Assembly (NCBI RefSeq): GCF_900129235.1
Contig: NZ_FQUV01000003.1
Location: 310,001-374,000, forward strand
DNA from: Litoreibacter ascidiaceicola
GTDB taxonomy: Bacteria > Pseudomonadota > Alphaproteobacteria > Rhodobacterales > Rhodobacteraceae
Direction: 5' to 3'
Length of the DNA stretch: 64,000 nt
This document shows, in pieces, positions 18,932 through 28,403 of the stretch (its first letter is position 1; every line of letters starts with the position of its first letter). Both the position numbers and the translations under genes were made by a program. A model generated the notes under the pieces. That model ran no database searches. It was not told the DNA's origin and worked only from the letters and a program-made list of their open reading frames with translations.

Positions 18932-21913
18932 ATGTGCGCCGACACCCCTGAGACCATTTCTTACAAAGACACGCTGAACCTGCCGAAAACCGACTTCCCG
19001 ATGCGCGCGGGTCTGCCCAAGCGCGAGCCGGGCTGGCTGGAGCGTTGGGCCAAGATCGGCGTCTATGAGCGTTTGCGTGAGAAGGCACGGACTGAGTCCC
19101 GCCAGCCCTTCACGCTGCATGACGGCCCACCCTATGCCAACGGGCATTTGCATATCGGCCACGCGTTGAACAAGATCCTGAAGGACATGGTTGTCCGCTC
19201 GCAGCAGATGATGGGCCGCGACGCGCGCTACATCCCCGGCTGGGATTGCCATGGCTTGCCGATCGAGTGGAAGATCGAGGAGAAATACCGCTCCAAGGGC
19301 AAAGACAAAGACGCCGTGGACGTGGTGGAGTTCCGTCAGGAATGCCGTGAGTTTGCCGCGGGCTGGGTCGACATCCAGCGCGAGGAGTTCAAGCGTCTGG
19401 GCGTCACCGGCAATTGGGACGATCCGTACCTGACGATGAACTTCCACGCGGAGCGCGTGATCGCCGAAGAGTTCCAAAAGTTCCTGATGACGGGCACGCT
19501 GTATCAAGGCTCCAAACCTGTGATGTGGTCGCCTGTCGAAAAGACCGCCTTGGCCGAGGCGGAGGTCGAATATCACGACCACCAGTCGCACACGATCTGG
19601 GTGAAGTTCCCTGTTGTGGGTCTGGTTGGCACCGAAGCTTTGGTGGCTGAAATCACCGGCGGCGACGAGGGCAAGACCGCCAACGCCGCGCAAGAGATCG
19701 GCGCGGAATTCACCAACACCAATGTTGTGATCTGGACAACGACGCCATGGACCATCCCGCAGAACCGCGCGGTGTGTTTCGGGCCGAAGATCAGCTACGG
19801 GCTGTATAAGGTGACCGAGGCGGCCGAGGACAACTGGGCCAAGGTTGGCGAAAAATACCTGATGGCGGATGCATTGGCGGAAGACATTTTCGGCCAAGCC
19901 CGCGTAGATGGCTTCCAACGCCTGCGTGATGCGTCGCCTGCTGTGCTGGAAGCGTTGACCTTGAAGCACCCGTTGCGCGGCGTGCCGGATGGCGAGGGCG
20001 AATGGGATTACGACGTACCCTTGCTGCCGGGCGATCACGTGACCGAGGATGCGGGCACGGGCTTCGTGCACACCGCCCCTTCGCACGGGGATGATGACTA
20101 CCAGATCGGCCTGAAATTCGGCCTGCCGATGACGTATAACGTCTTGGAAGACGGCTCTTACCGCGCTGACCTGCCGTTGTTTGGCGGCAAACGTATCCTC
20201 AAGCCGAACGGCAAAGAGGGGGACGCGAACAAGGCGGTGATCGAGGTTTTGGCGTCGGGCAACCTGCTGATGGCGCGGGGACGGCTGACGCATAGTTACC
20301 CGCATTCGTGGCGCTCCAAGGCTCCGGTGATCTACCGCAACACCCCGCAATGGTTTGCAGCGGTCGACAAGGAGGTCGGCGACGGACAGGACACTTACGG
20401 CAAGACGATCCGCGAGCGTGCATTGCGCAGCATCGACGAGCTGGTGACATGGACACCGCAGACAGGCCGCAACCGCCTGTTCTCGATGATCGAAGCGCGC
20501 CCGGACTGGGTGCTGTCGCGTCAGCGGGCATGGGGCGTTCCTTTGACGTGTTTCACCAAGAAAGGCGCCTTGCCGGATGCCGACGACTTCCTGCTTCGCA
20601 ATGAGGACGTCAACGCCCGCGTGCTGGAGGCGTTCGAAGCCGAGGGCGCGGATGCGTGGTACAAGGACGGCGCGAAGGAGCGGTTCCTGAGCGGCATCGT
20701 GAACCCTGAGGACTACGACCAGGTGATGGACATCTTGGACGTTTGGTTCGATTCCGGCTCCACCCACGCGTTCACCTTGCGCGACCGCGAGGACGGCTCG
20801 GAAGACGGTATGGCGGACCTGTATCTTGAAGGCACCGATCAGCATCGCGGCTGGTTCCACTCGTCGATGTTACAGGCCTGCGGGACTATCGGGCATGCGC
20901 CGTATCGCGGCGTGCTGACCCACGGGTTCACGTTGGACGAGAAGGGCATGAAGATGTCCAAGTCCATCGGCAACACCATCGTGCCCGAAAAAATCGTGCA
21001 GCAATATGGCGCCGATATTTTGCGCCTTTGGGTGGCGCAAACGGACTTCACTTTGGACCAGCGCATCGGGGATGAAATCCTGAAGGGCGTGGCCGACAGC
21101 TACCGCCGTTTGCGCAACACGATGCGCTATATGCTGGGGTCGCTGAACGACTTTAGCGAGGCGGATCGGGTCGAGCCTGCGGATATGCCGGAGCTGGAGC
21201 GCTGGGTGCTGCACCGCCTGTCCGAGCTGGATGAGGTGGTGCGCGAAGGCTACGCCAAATACGACTTCCAAGGCGTGTTCCAAGCGATCTTTACCTTTGC
21301 CACTGTCGATCTGTCTGCGTTCTATTTCGACATCCGCAAGGACGCTTTGTATTGCGACGGCGACACCGCCCGCCGTCGTGCCGCGCGCACGGTATTGGAC
21401 ATCTTGTTCCACCGCTTGACCACGTGGCTTGCGCCGGTACTGGTGTTCACCTGCGAGGAAATCTGGCTGGAACGCTTCCCGGGCGATGAATCGTCAGTCC
21501 ACCTGACAGACATTCCGGAAACGCCCGTCGCGTGGCGTGATGCAGAGCTGGCCGCCAAATGGGCCACCGTGCGCAAAGTTCGTCGCGTCGTGACGGGTGC
21601 TTTGGAAGTCGAACGGACGGCCAAGGTTATCGGATCGTCGCTGGAAGCGGCTCCGACCGTGTTTGTCGGTGCAGAGGCCGCCGAGGTGCTGAAAACGGTG
21701 AACTTCGACGACATGTGCATCACCTCGGGCATCACGGTGACCACTGATGCGGCACCGGACGGTGCGTTCGCTTTGGAGGATACCGACGGTGTGGCCGTGG
21801 TGTTCGACAAAGCGGATGGTGACAAATGCCAACGCTGCTGGAAGATTCTGCCGGATGTGGGGAGCCACACCCATGCAGGTGTCTGCCAACGCTGCGACAC
21901 GGCGTTGGAGTAA
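18932..21913 (+). CDS. ileS: Isoleucyl-tRNA synthetase
   Basis: A 993-residue class I synthetase that charges tRNA-Ile and edits Val. HIGH appears as GHLHIGH near residue 75 and KMSKS as GMKMSKSIG near 675. The editing-domain segment [12 protein letters not shown] is present near 268, and the C-terminal zinc finger has two Cys pairs (CQRCW and CQRC). The ATG at 18932 is chosen because the upstream extension is Arg/His-rich and untypical. A possible Ile leader peptide precedes it by 87 bases. ogt follows within four bases of the stop. Confidence 0.97.
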   Translation: MCADTPETISYKDTLNLPKTDFPMRAGLPKREPGWLERWAKIGVYERLREKARTESRQPFTLHDGPPYANGHLHIGHALNKILKDMVVRSQQMMGRDARYIPGWDCHGLPIEWKIEEKYRSKGKDKDAVDVVEFRQECREFAAGWVDIQREEFKRLGVTGNWDDPYLTMNFHAERVIAEEFQKFLMTGTLYQGSKPVMWSPVEKTALAEAEVEYHDHQSHTIWVKFPVVGLVGTEALVAEITGGDEGKTANAAQEIGAEFTNTNVVIWTTTPWTIPQNRAVCFGPKISYGLYKVTEAAEDNWAKVGEKYLMADALAEDIFGQARVDGFQRLRDASPAVLEALTLKHPLRGVPDGEGEWDYDVPLLPGDHVTEDAGTGFVHTAPSHGDDDYQIGLKFGLPMTYNVLEDGSYRADLPLFGGKRILKPNGKEGDANKAVIEVLASGNLLMARGRLTHSYPHSWRSKAPVIYRNTPQWFAAVDKEVGDGQDTYGKTIRERALRSIDELVTWTPQTGRNRLFSMIEARPDWVLSRQRAWGVPLTCFTKKGALPDADDFLLRNEDVNARVLEAFEAEGADAWYKDGAKERFLSGIVNPEDYDQVMDILDVWFDSGSTHAFTLRDREDGSEDGMADLYLEGTDQHRGWFHSSMLQACGTIGHAPYRGVLTHGFTLDEKGMKMSKSIGNTIVPEKIVQQYGADILRLWVAQTDFTLDQRIGDEILKGVADSYRRLRNTMRYMLGSLNDFSEADRVEPADMPELERWVLHRLSELDEVVREGYAKYDFQGVFQAIFTFATVDLSAFYFDIRKDALYCDGDTARRRAARTVLDILFHRLTTWLAPVLVFTCEEIWLERFPGDESSVHLTDIPETPVAWRDAELAAKWATVRKVRRVVTGALEVERTAKVIGSSLEAAPTVFVGAEAAEVLKTVNFDDMCITSGITVTTDAAPDGAFALEDTDGVAVVFDKADGDKCQRCWKILPDVGSHTHAGVCQRCDTALE

Positions 21914-21916
21914 GCA

Positions 21917-22381
21917 ATGAACGACGGGGCGCGAGCACGGCTTGAGAGCCCCGTCGGACCGATCACTCTAATTGAGCGGAACGGTGCGATTGTGGAGCTG
22001 GAGTGGGATAACTCCGGAGACATTGTGCAAACTGGAGTTCTGGGTGATGCGGTCACCCAGCTACAAGAATACTTCGCCGGAAGTAGGCAGGTGTTTGACC
22101 TGCCACTAGAGCCGCGGGGGTCTGCGTTTCAACAGAAATTCTACGCGGCCCTTAGCGCCATACCGTATGGCGAAACGCGCACCTATGGCGATTTGGCTGC
22201 GGAATTGGGCGTGTCGGCTCAGGCGATCGGGCAGGCCTGCGGCGCGAACCCGATTGCGATCTTGATCCCCTGCCACCGCGTCTTGGGGGCCACGGGTTTG
22301 GGTGGCTTTTCAGGCGCGGGCGGGGTCGAGGCGAAGATCGAATTGTTGAAGCTGGAAGGTGCGGCGTCGCTGCTGATCTAG
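21917..22381 (+). CDS. ogt: Methylated-DNA--[protein]-cysteine S-methyltransferase
   Basis: A 154-residue suicide repair protein that removes methyl groups from O6-methylguanine. The acceptor Cys119 lies in IPCHRVLG. The upstream FQQKFYAALSAIPYGETRTYGDLA helix region and the final GGFSGAGGVEAKIELL loop are standard. It follows ileS after three bases and is probably co-transcribed. Its CTAG end overlaps the stop of the convergent pcs. Confidence 0.92.
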   Translation: MNDGARARLESPVGPITLIERNGAIVELEWDNSGDIVQTGVLGDAVTQLQEYFAGSRQVFDLPLEPRGSAFQQKFYAALSAIPYGETRTYGDLAAELGVSAQAIGQACGANPIAILIPCHRVLGATGLGGFSGAGGVEAKIELLKLEGAASLLI

Positions 22382-23073
22382 CCGTCTTTGCCGAAAAGCA
22401 CTTGTTGGGCAATGCCTGCAAACAGCAGATAGATCGAGGTTACGATCAGCCCCCAATGCGCCCAGCTTTGCGGGTCGAAATCCACCCAAGCGGCCCAGCC
22501 TGCGAAGAACGTCCACGCCAGTGCCATTGGTAAAGTGACGCTACGCCAACGCTGCGTGCGGACGGGGTGGACGAATTTGAACGGCACGAACATCGCGATG
22601 GCAAGTGCTGTGACCAACACCAGAATGATCCAGAAATTCGGCTGTAGGGCGAAGACAACAAGGGCGACCATGTTCCAGCACCCGGGGAAGCCGGAGAACG
22701 AGTTGTCCTTTGTTTTCATGCGCGTATCGGCGAAATATAGTGCGGACGCGAAGGTGATCACGATGATGACAAACCAACCCGTCCAACCTTCGAACATACC
22801 TGATTGGAACAGCGCGAAGGCAGGGATGAATACGTAAGTGAGGTAGTCAATGATCAGATCAAGCAGCACGCCGTCGAATTGCGGCGCGTATTGTTTGACG
22901 TCATATTTGCGCGCCATGGGCCCGTCGATGCCGTCCACACCAAAGGCCACCACCAGCCAGACGAACATCAGTGCCCATTCTTCCTCCACGGCTGCGAGCA
23001 TCGCCAACATGGCGAAAACGGCTCCGGTGGCGGTCAGAAAATGGACGGAGAGGGCTTTGATCTGAGGTGTCAT
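22378..23073 (-). CDS. pcs: Phosphatidylcholine synthase
   Basis: A 231-residue membrane enzyme that condenses CDP-diacylglycerol with choline to phosphatidylcholine. It has the CDP-alcohol phosphotransferase signature in the stretch DGIDGPMAR ... FDGVLLDLIIDY, with the metal-binding Asp residues spaced as expected and a longer insertion typical of Pcs. About seven membrane segments are predicted. Phosphatidylcholine made this way is characteristic of alphaproteobacteria such as Rhizobiales and Rhodobacterales. Confidence 0.9.
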   Translation of the reverse strand: MTPQIKALSVHFLTATGAVFAMLAMLAAVEEEWALMFVWLVVAFGVDGIDGPMARKYDVKQYAPQFDGVLLDLIIDYLTYVFIPAFALFQSGMFEGWTGWFVIIVITFASALYFADTRMKTKDNSFSGFPGCWNMVALVVFALQPNFWIILVLVTALAIAMFVPFKFVHPVRTQRWRSVTLPMALAWTFFAGWAAWVDFDPQSWAHWGLIVTSIYLLFAGIAQQVLFGKDG

Positions 23074-23133
23074 GGCCCCTCATGACCCAAAGTGACGCAA
23101 ATTGTAAAGTCTAACGACCCGTCAAATTACATA

Positions 23134-23164
23134 AGAAAAGGCGCAGCCTTTCGACCGCGCCTTT
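23134..23164 (-). terminator. Rho-independent terminator after the cytochrome P460 gene
   Basis: On the minus strand an 8-base stem AAAGGCGC / GCGCCTTT with a 12-base loop is followed by TTCTTAT. It begins 23 bases past the stop of the cytochrome P460 gene and upstream of pcs, so pcs is probably transcribed separately. Confidence 0.65.
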
Positions 23165-23186
23165 CCAGAAGTTGGTTTGTTAAGGC

Positions 23187-23774
23187 CTAGTTGCCGACCC
23201 GCACCTCTTCGAGGGGGTAGGCGAGCATATCCTGATCAGCGTAGCTTGCGTGGCAATCATGGCAGAAGCTTTGTTTGATCTTCATGACTTTGCCATTGGG
23301 CTGGATGCCCGCATAAAGCCAATCCGCGGTTTCAGAGATCGCGCCGTCCTCCATCTTGGTCATGATAAAGAGCGGACCAATGCGGGCCTGCTTTTTCTTT
23401 TTAGATATAGTAATCGACTCTTTCGCCAGCACAGAGCCTACGGGCATTTTCACACCCTCTTCGGCAAATTTTAGATATTGCTCGGCTGCGATGTCATTGG
23501 CGAATGTTTGTAGCAGGCGGTTGCCATGCGCGCCCGCGACGGCGGGACGGGTGGAACTGACGGTCCAGGATCGGAAGTTCGATGCAACCTCGTCGCCTTC
23601 CTTGGCGTAGCCTTCGGCCATTGCGTCTTTCAGGCAGTCGTAGATTTCATTGATTTGGGCGGCTTCAAGGTCGAACGGATCTTCGACGTCGACAGCGCAA
23701 TCAGCGGCGCTTGCAGCTGTGGCCATCAAGGCGGTTGCAGTAGTCGCGGCGACGACGAAAGTGTGGATGGTCAT
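23187..23774 (-). CDS. Cytochrome P460 family protein
   Basis: A 195-residue exported haem protein. The signal peptide spans about residues 1-23, cut after ASA. The single haem-binding motif CHDCH (Cys171, Cys174, His175) is near the C-terminus, as in cytochrome P460 and c'-beta proteins. Families of this fold bind NO or oxidise hydroxylamine. Whether this one has the lysine cross-link cannot be decided here. The ATG at 23774 follows TTAGGAGA; upstream codons are not credible. Confidence 0.8.
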   Translation of the reverse strand: MTIHTFVVAATTATALMATAASAADCAVDVEDPFDLEAAQINEIYDCLKDAMAEGYAKEGDEVASNFRSWTVSSTRPAVAGAHGNRLLQTFANDIAAEQYLKFAEEGVKMPVGSVLAKESITISKKKKQARIGPLFIMTKMEDGAISETADWLYAGIQPNGKVMKIKQSFCHDCHASYADQDMLAYPLEEVRVGN

Positions 23775-23887
23775 GTGTTTGTGTCTCCTAAATTTCAGAA
23801 CTTGGACAGTTTGTCGCAGGGTTAGACTGGTTCTGCCAATACAAGTTTCCAAACGATCAGACACAAAGGCGTGAAGCTTTGAGGGGA

Positions 23888-24817
23888 TCACCCGTGCTTC
23901 AACCCTTTCGGATGGGCGTTGTCATAGACTTCCATCAACCGTGCCGTATCGACGGCCGTGTAGGCTTGGGTTGTGGAAAGCGAGGCATGACCAAGCAGTT
24001 CTTGGATGGCGCGCAGGTCGCCGCCAGCCTCCAGCAGGTGGGTGGCGAAGGAATGGCGCATTGCATGTGGCGTGGCAGTCGCGGGAAGGCCCAATTGCAT
24101 CCGTGCGCTCTCCATCGCTTTCGCGATAAGGCGCGGGCTTAGCGCCCCACCACGCGCACCGCGAAACAGCGGATCACCGGGTAGCATCGGGTAGGGTTGC
24201 GCCTGAAGGTAGCGGTCCACCGCGACGCGAGCGGGGGCAATGACGGGTACGATGCGTTCTTTGCCGCCCTTACCGACAATGCGGAGCACGTCCGGCAGGG
24301 GTGCATCCGCGAAGGTCAGGCCAAGGGCTTCGGAAATCCGCAACCCGCAGCCGTAGAGCAATGTCAGCACCGCAGCGTCCCGGGTCGCGATCCAGTCTTT
24401 GCTGGCCTGCAACTCGACGGTGTCAATCATCGCGCGGGCCGCATCGACCGCCAGCGGGCGCGGTAGCTTCTTTTGGAACTTCGGAGACCGCGTCGCAAGG
24501 ACGGCGGTGGGTTCGAACCCTTCGCGTTCCGCCAACCAGCGGTAGAAACTTTTGACCGAGGACAGTTCGCGCGCCAATGATCTTGCCGCAACCCCGCGCT
24601 TACGCTCGTGCGCCATCCACGCGCGCATGTCGGTGGGTTTGACCCGTTGCAGCGGTTTCAATCCGGTGCTGTCGCCAAAATGCGCGGTGATGAAGTTGAG
24701 AAAGCCCAACACGTCGCCGCGATAGGCCTCAATTGTGTTTACAGCCACGCCATCAAGCGATTTGCGATGAATGAGCCACCCCTCCAGCGCGTCGCGGCAG
24801 GCGGGTGAGATCAACAT
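23888..24817 (-). CDS. xerC: Tyrosine recombinase XerC
   Basis: A 309-residue site-specific recombinase that with XerD resolves chromosome dimers at dif. The SAM-like N-terminal domain (ALEGWLIHRKSLDGVAVNTIEAYRGDV) precedes the catalytic domain with Arg in CGLRISEALGL, Lys in VGKGGKERIVP, HAMRHSFATHLL, LGHASLSTTQAY and the nucleophile Tyr there. The start shares one base with the DUF484 stop (TAATG). The same DUF484-xerC order is found in E. coli, supporting XerC rather than XerD. Confidence 0.92.
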   Translation of the reverse strand: MLISPACRDALEGWLIHRKSLDGVAVNTIEAYRGDVLGFLNFITAHFGDSTGLKPLQRVKPTDMRAWMAHERKRGVAARSLARELSSVKSFYRWLAEREGFEPTAVLATRSPKFQKKLPRPLAVDAARAMIDTVELQASKDWIATRDAAVLTLLYGCGLRISEALGLTFADAPLPDVLRIVGKGGKERIVPVIAPARVAVDRYLQAQPYPMLPGDPLFRGARGGALSPRLIAKAMESARMQLGLPATATPHAMRHSFATHLLEAGGDLRAIQELLGHASLSTTQAYTAVDTARLMEVYDNAHPKGLKHG

Positions 24818-25518
24818 TATGCCAGCCAGCGCTTGATTGCCCGCTCGAAAGCGGATCCGAAAAAGGTCAGCAGGTCAGTGCCTTGATTGGGTCGGAACTG
24901 GTGCGGATCTTCGGACCCCATGACCAGCAAGCCCGGCAGGCGGCCTTCGCCCAGATCGAGGCGAAGCAGGGCTTCGGATTTGATATAGGCGGCGTTGTCG
25001 CCATACACGTCCTCGGACGCGGGCGAGACCTGACGCAAGCTCACAGGGCGAACGGGAACGTCCCGGCCTGCGGTGATGTAGTGGTCGACCACGCCGGGTT
25101 CCACGATGGACAACACATCCTCGAAACCGATGGACGGGCTGTCATGTTCTTTGGATTCAAGGATCAGGCGCAGGCGTGACACCCGCAGCGATTCAAGCAG
25201 GTCACCGGACAGGCTGGTCAGGAAAGCAGGGAAATCCGTCGGCTCCAGTACCTTCAGGATAGCCCCGTGAATGAGGTTGGTGCCGGCCAGATTTTCGTAG
25301 GCAGCGGCAATCACCGAGCGGTGCGTGTCTTCAAGCCGATCAAGACGGCTCTCCAAACGCTCCATCGCGATTCCGCGAAGGTCTACGATGTTTCCACCAA
25401 GGGAGCGTTCGTTCGCTTCGATCAGGGCCCGCATAAGGTCTTGATCTTCCAGAATAACTTCTGGGTCCGTCAGGATTTTTGTGCGCAGCGCGTCCAGCAC
25501 TTCGGCCTGCTCAATCAT
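24817..25518 (-). CDS. DUF484 family protein
   Basis: A 233-residue protein of the DUF484 family, which adopts a GAF-like fold. The N-terminus has a helical stretch with ILTDPEVILEDQDLMRALI, the linker contains many Arg and Asp, and the C-terminal part ends in GRLPGLLVMGSEDPHQFRPNQG. Members are found beside xerC in many proteobacteria, but their biochemical role is not established. It is coupled to xerC by a one-base TAATG overlap. Confidence 0.88.
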   Translation of the reverse strand: MIEQAEVLDALRTKILTDPEVILEDQDLMRALIEANERSLGGNIVDLRGIAMERLESRLDRLEDTHRSVIAAAYENLAGTNLIHGAILKVLEPTDFPAFLTSLSGDLLESLRVSRLRLILESKEHDSPSIGFEDVLSIVEPGVVDHYITAGRDVPVRPVSLRQVSPASEDVYGDNAAYIKSEALLRLDLGEGRLPGLLVMGSEDPHQFRPNQGTDLLTFFGSAFERAIKRWLA

Positions 25519-25630
25519 GCTCGTTGCCTTTGGTTAGGGCTTTGTTTTGAAGGACTATAGCCCATGGAATAGGCTTTTTCCACGCTCAGATTGCGCGAGC
25601 GAGAAGGTGTCGCAAATGGGAAGCACCTTG

Positions 25631-26578
25631 CTATCCTTCGCGTTTGGGCCGCTGCCGCTTCGCCAGCTGATGCTCCCGCCAGACCGTGTAGAGGCCGGAC
25701 GTCAAAATGAGCGCGATCCCGGCCCAAGCGACGGCGTCGGGCCATTCGTCAAAGATCAACATCCCCAGAATGATCGACAAGGGAAGCGCCAGATATTCAA
25801 ACGGCGCGACCAAGGCAGCTTCGCCCATGCGGTAGGCCAGCGAGATGAAATAGCCGCCGACCGACGCAAACAGGCCAAGGATCAGGATATAAGGCAGGTC
25901 GCTTGGCTCGGGCCAGACCCATGGGCGGAACAGGAATTCCAGCGAGGCGTTGTCCGTCGTGGCGAACTTGCCGTTCCCCATGAGCAGACCCAAGGCGCAG
26001 GTTGCTAGAATGAACATCAACTGGATGTAGAACACCATGGAGACTGTGGTCTCGGTGTTGCGCAGGTACCGTGTCATGATGTGCAGGCCGCCATATCCAA
26101 ACGCGGCAGCGATGGGCAGCAGCGACGCGGGTTGGAAGGCAGAGGTGCCCGGCCGCAGGATGATGAGCACTCCGATCAACCCGACGGCAACTGCACCCCA
26201 TCTGCGTGCGCCGACGGTTTCGCCCAGGAACAACACTGAAAAGATGGTGATGACGAAGGGTGATACGAAGAACAGGGCCACGGCATCGGCCAATGGCAGT
26301 GCTGCGAGGCCCAGAAAAAAGGTCATGTTGGCGAAGAACACCATGCCCGCCCGCGCTATTTGCGCCCCGAGGCGTTGTGTTTTGATCGCCGCAAATCCAC
26401 CTTGAAACGGCACCATGAACAGCATCACCACGGCCATGCCGACGATCGAGCGGATCAGCACGATCTGATGTAGTGCATAGCCGCCCGACAGGAACTTCAT
26501 GGTGACGTCGTTCAAGGAGAACAGCGTGACGGCTATGGCCGCAAATAGCGGGCCGAGGGTCGTGGGAGAGAGCTTCAT
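25631..26578 (-). CDS. EamA/DMT family transporter
   Basis: A 315-residue inner-membrane protein with about ten hydrophobic helices forming two EamA repeats, consistent with a drug/metabolite transporter of the RhaT/YdcZ-like superfamily. The start at 26578 (MKLSPTTLGPLFAAIAVTLF) places the first helix correctly; upstream sequence is not hydrophobic. The C-terminus is basic (LAKRQRPKREG), as expected on the cytoplasmic side. The substrate cannot be predicted. Confidence 0.85.
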   Translation of the reverse strand: MKLSPTTLGPLFAAIAVTLFSLNDVTMKFLSGGYALHQIVLIRSIVGMAVVMLFMVPFQGGFAAIKTQRLGAQIARAGMVFFANMTFFLGLAALPLADAVALFFVSPFVITIFSVLFLGETVGARRWGAVAVGLIGVLIILRPGTSAFQPASLLPIAAAFGYGGLHIMTRYLRNTETTVSMVFYIQLMFILATCALGLLMGNGKFATTDNASLEFLFRPWVWPEPSDLPYILILGLFASVGGYFISLAYRMGEAALVAPFEYLALPLSIILGMLIFDEWPDAVAWAGIALILTSGLYTVWREHQLAKRQRPKREG

Positions 26579-26633
26579 TAGAGCGACGCTAGGGCAGGGC
26601 GCAGGCGTGGTCCAGCGGCAAAGCACCTAACGG

Positions 26634-27590
26634 TCATTTCCCGCGTATGGCCCCCCAAGTCGGGATCAGAATTTTGGTTGCGATGGGGATCAGCACCAGA
26701 CCAAGCGCAAGGCCGAAAACGCCATCCATCGCGGCTTTGGTGATCCATTGCACCGCACCTTTGGCGGCCCCAACAGCATCGGCCGCGGCGTAGGAAATGT
26801 CGTGGATTATATGCTCGGGCCAACTGAACCCGAGGCTGTCCAAGCCGTGGATCACGATGGAACCGCCGACCCAGAGCATCGCGGCGGTGCCCACGACAAG
26901 CAGCATTTGCAGGAAGCCCGGCATGGCTTTTACGATGCCGCGCCCCAGTGCGCGGGTTGCCGAGAGGCGTCCGCGCTCTGCCATGGTCAGGCCAATATCG
27001 TCGGCCTTCACGATCAACCCGACGGAGCCGTAGACCAATGCGGTGATGCCGACGGCGACGGCAAACAGGGTTGCGGCCTCCATCGCAATCGAGCTTGGTG
27101 GAATTTCGGCCAACGCGATGGTCATGATCTCGGCGGACAGGATGAAGTCGGTCTTGATCGCGCCGGCGGCTTTTTCTTCCTCCAGATGGGCAGGGTCTTC
27201 CGGCAGGTCTTCGGGCTGGTCCGCGTGGTGGTCGTCATGGGTGAACAGGTGGGCAATCTTCTCGGCGCCCTCGAAGCACAAATAGCCGCCGCCCAGCATA
27301 AGTAGCGGCGTGATCGACCACGGGGCAAAGTTCGATAGCAGCAGCCCGATGGGCAGCAGGTAAAGCAGCTTGTTCTTCAGCGATCCCTTGGCGATGCGCC
27401 AGACAAGGGGCAGTTCGCGCGACGCCTCGAACCCGTGCAGATATTTGGGCGTCACCGCCGCATCGTCGATCAACGCACCGGCGGCTTTGGCCCCAGCTTT
27501 GGCGGCTTGCCCCATCACATCGTCAACCGAGGCCGCCGCGACTTTGGCGATGCCAGCGACGTCGTCGAGTAATGCAAGTAGTCCGCTCAT
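26634..27590 (-). CDS. DUF808/YedI family membrane protein
   Basis: A 318-residue inner-membrane protein of the YedI family. The N-terminus (MSGLLALLDDVAGIAKVAAASVDD) is the family hallmark, and about six hydrophobic segments follow, with an acidic His/Asp-rich loop (HDDHHADQPEDLPED) at about residues 116-130. No function is established for this family. A terminator of the transaldolase gene separates it from its upstream neighbour. Confidence 0.85.
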   Translation of the reverse strand: MSGLLALLDDVAGIAKVAAASVDDVMGQAAKAGAKAAGALIDDAAVTPKYLHGFEASRELPLVWRIAKGSLKNKLLYLLPIGLLLSNFAPWSITPLLMLGGGYLCFEGAEKIAHLFTHDDHHADQPEDLPEDPAHLEEEKAAGAIKTDFILSAEIMTIALAEIPPSSIAMEAATLFAVAVGITALVYGSVGLIVKADDIGLTMAERGRLSATRALGRGIVKAMPGFLQMLLVVGTAAMLWVGGSIVIHGLDSLGFSWPEHIIHDISYAAADAVGAAKGAVQWITKAAMDGVFGLALGLVLIPIATKILIPTWGAIRGK

Positions 27591-27605
27591 AAATGCTCCT
27601 AAAGG

Positions 27606-27640
27606 AAAGGCCGCGTGTTCGGGGTGAACACACGGCCTTT
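27606..27640 (-). terminator. Rho-independent terminator after transaldolase
   Basis: A long hairpin: AAAGGCCG (27606-27613) pairs with CGGCCTTT (27633-27640), and a further 6 bases pair inside around a 5-base loop. On the minus strand the stem is followed by the pyrimidine run CCTTT. It lies 22 bases past the transaldolase stop. Confidence 0.7.
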
Positions 27641-27662
27641 TAGCATAGGATTTCGGTGGCGT

Positions 27663-28316
27663 TTAGACGATTTTGATGTTCGCCTTGGCCACGTCCTTCA
27701 TGAACGCGTCCAAGCCTTTGTCGGTCAGCACATGGTCTGCCATTTTCTTGATCACGCCCGGAGGCGCAGTGGCCACGTCCGCGCCAACGGCTGCGCAGTC
27801 CGACATGTGGTTGGCGGACCGGATGGAGGCGGCAAGGATCTGCGTCTCGAAGCCGTAGTTGTCGTAGATGTTGCGGATATCCGCGATCAGTTCCATGCCG
27901 TCGAGGTTCAGGTCATCCAAGCGACCGATGAAGGGCGAGATGAAGGTCGCGCCGACTTTGGCGGCCAGCAGGGCTTGGTTGGCCGAGAAGCAGAGCGTGA
28001 CGTTGACCATGTGACCCTCGTTCGTCAGCACGTTACAGGCTTTCAGCCCGTCCCATGTCAGCGGCACTTTTACGGCGATATTGTCCGCGATTTTTGCCAG
28101 CTTGCGGCCCTCGGCGATCATATCATCAGCGTTCAGCGCAACCACCTCTGCGGAAACGGGACCATCAACAATCGAACAGATTTCTTTGGTGACTTCCAGA
28201 ATGTCACGACCGGATTTCGCGATCAGCGACGGGTTAGTGGTAACCCCGTCCACGATACCCAAGGCGTTCAGTTCTTTGATGTCGTCGATTTCGGCGGTGT
28301 CTACGAAGAATTTCAT
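27663..28316 (-). CDS. tal: Transaldolase, short (subtype 3B) type
   Basis: A 217-residue enzyme of the small transaldolase/fructose-6-phosphate aldolase family. The Schiff-base Lys83 lies in NIAVKVPLT and the N-terminal [13 protein letters not shown] and TTNPSL motifs are present. Residue 129 is Phe in SPFIGRLDD where E. coli FSA has Tyr131; Phe is the transaldolase state. I therefore call transaldolase, with fructose-6-phosphate aldolase as the alternative. It is monocistronic, with a terminator behind it, and divergent from priA. Confidence 0.85.
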   Translation of the reverse strand: MKFFVDTAEIDDIKELNALGIVDGVTTNPSLIAKSGRDILEVTKEICSIVDGPVSAEVVALNADDMIAEGRKLAKIADNIAVKVPLTWDGLKACNVLTNEGHMVNVTLCFSANQALLAAKVGATFISPFIGRLDDLNLDGMELIADIRNIYDNYGFETQILAASIRSANHMSDCAAVGADVATAPPGVIKKMADHVLTDKGLDAFMKDVAKANIKIV

Positions 28317-28403
28317 GGGAATACCTTTCAGTGGGCGGTTGCTCTGGTTAAGTGTGGCTTTACCTCAGTTCTGTAGGTGAGGGCAAACGGTGAAAGGGCA
28401 GTC

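Noticed and set aside
18665..20860. 731-codon open frame opposite ileS
   Set aside because: Antisense to a certain gene, with Arg/His/Leu-rich low-information sequence. It also runs through the ileS leader region.
23888..24817. Integrase of a mobile element
   Set aside because: The tyrosine recombinase is XerC by its pairing with DUF484 and its normal length. No attachment repeats or cargo genes were seen.
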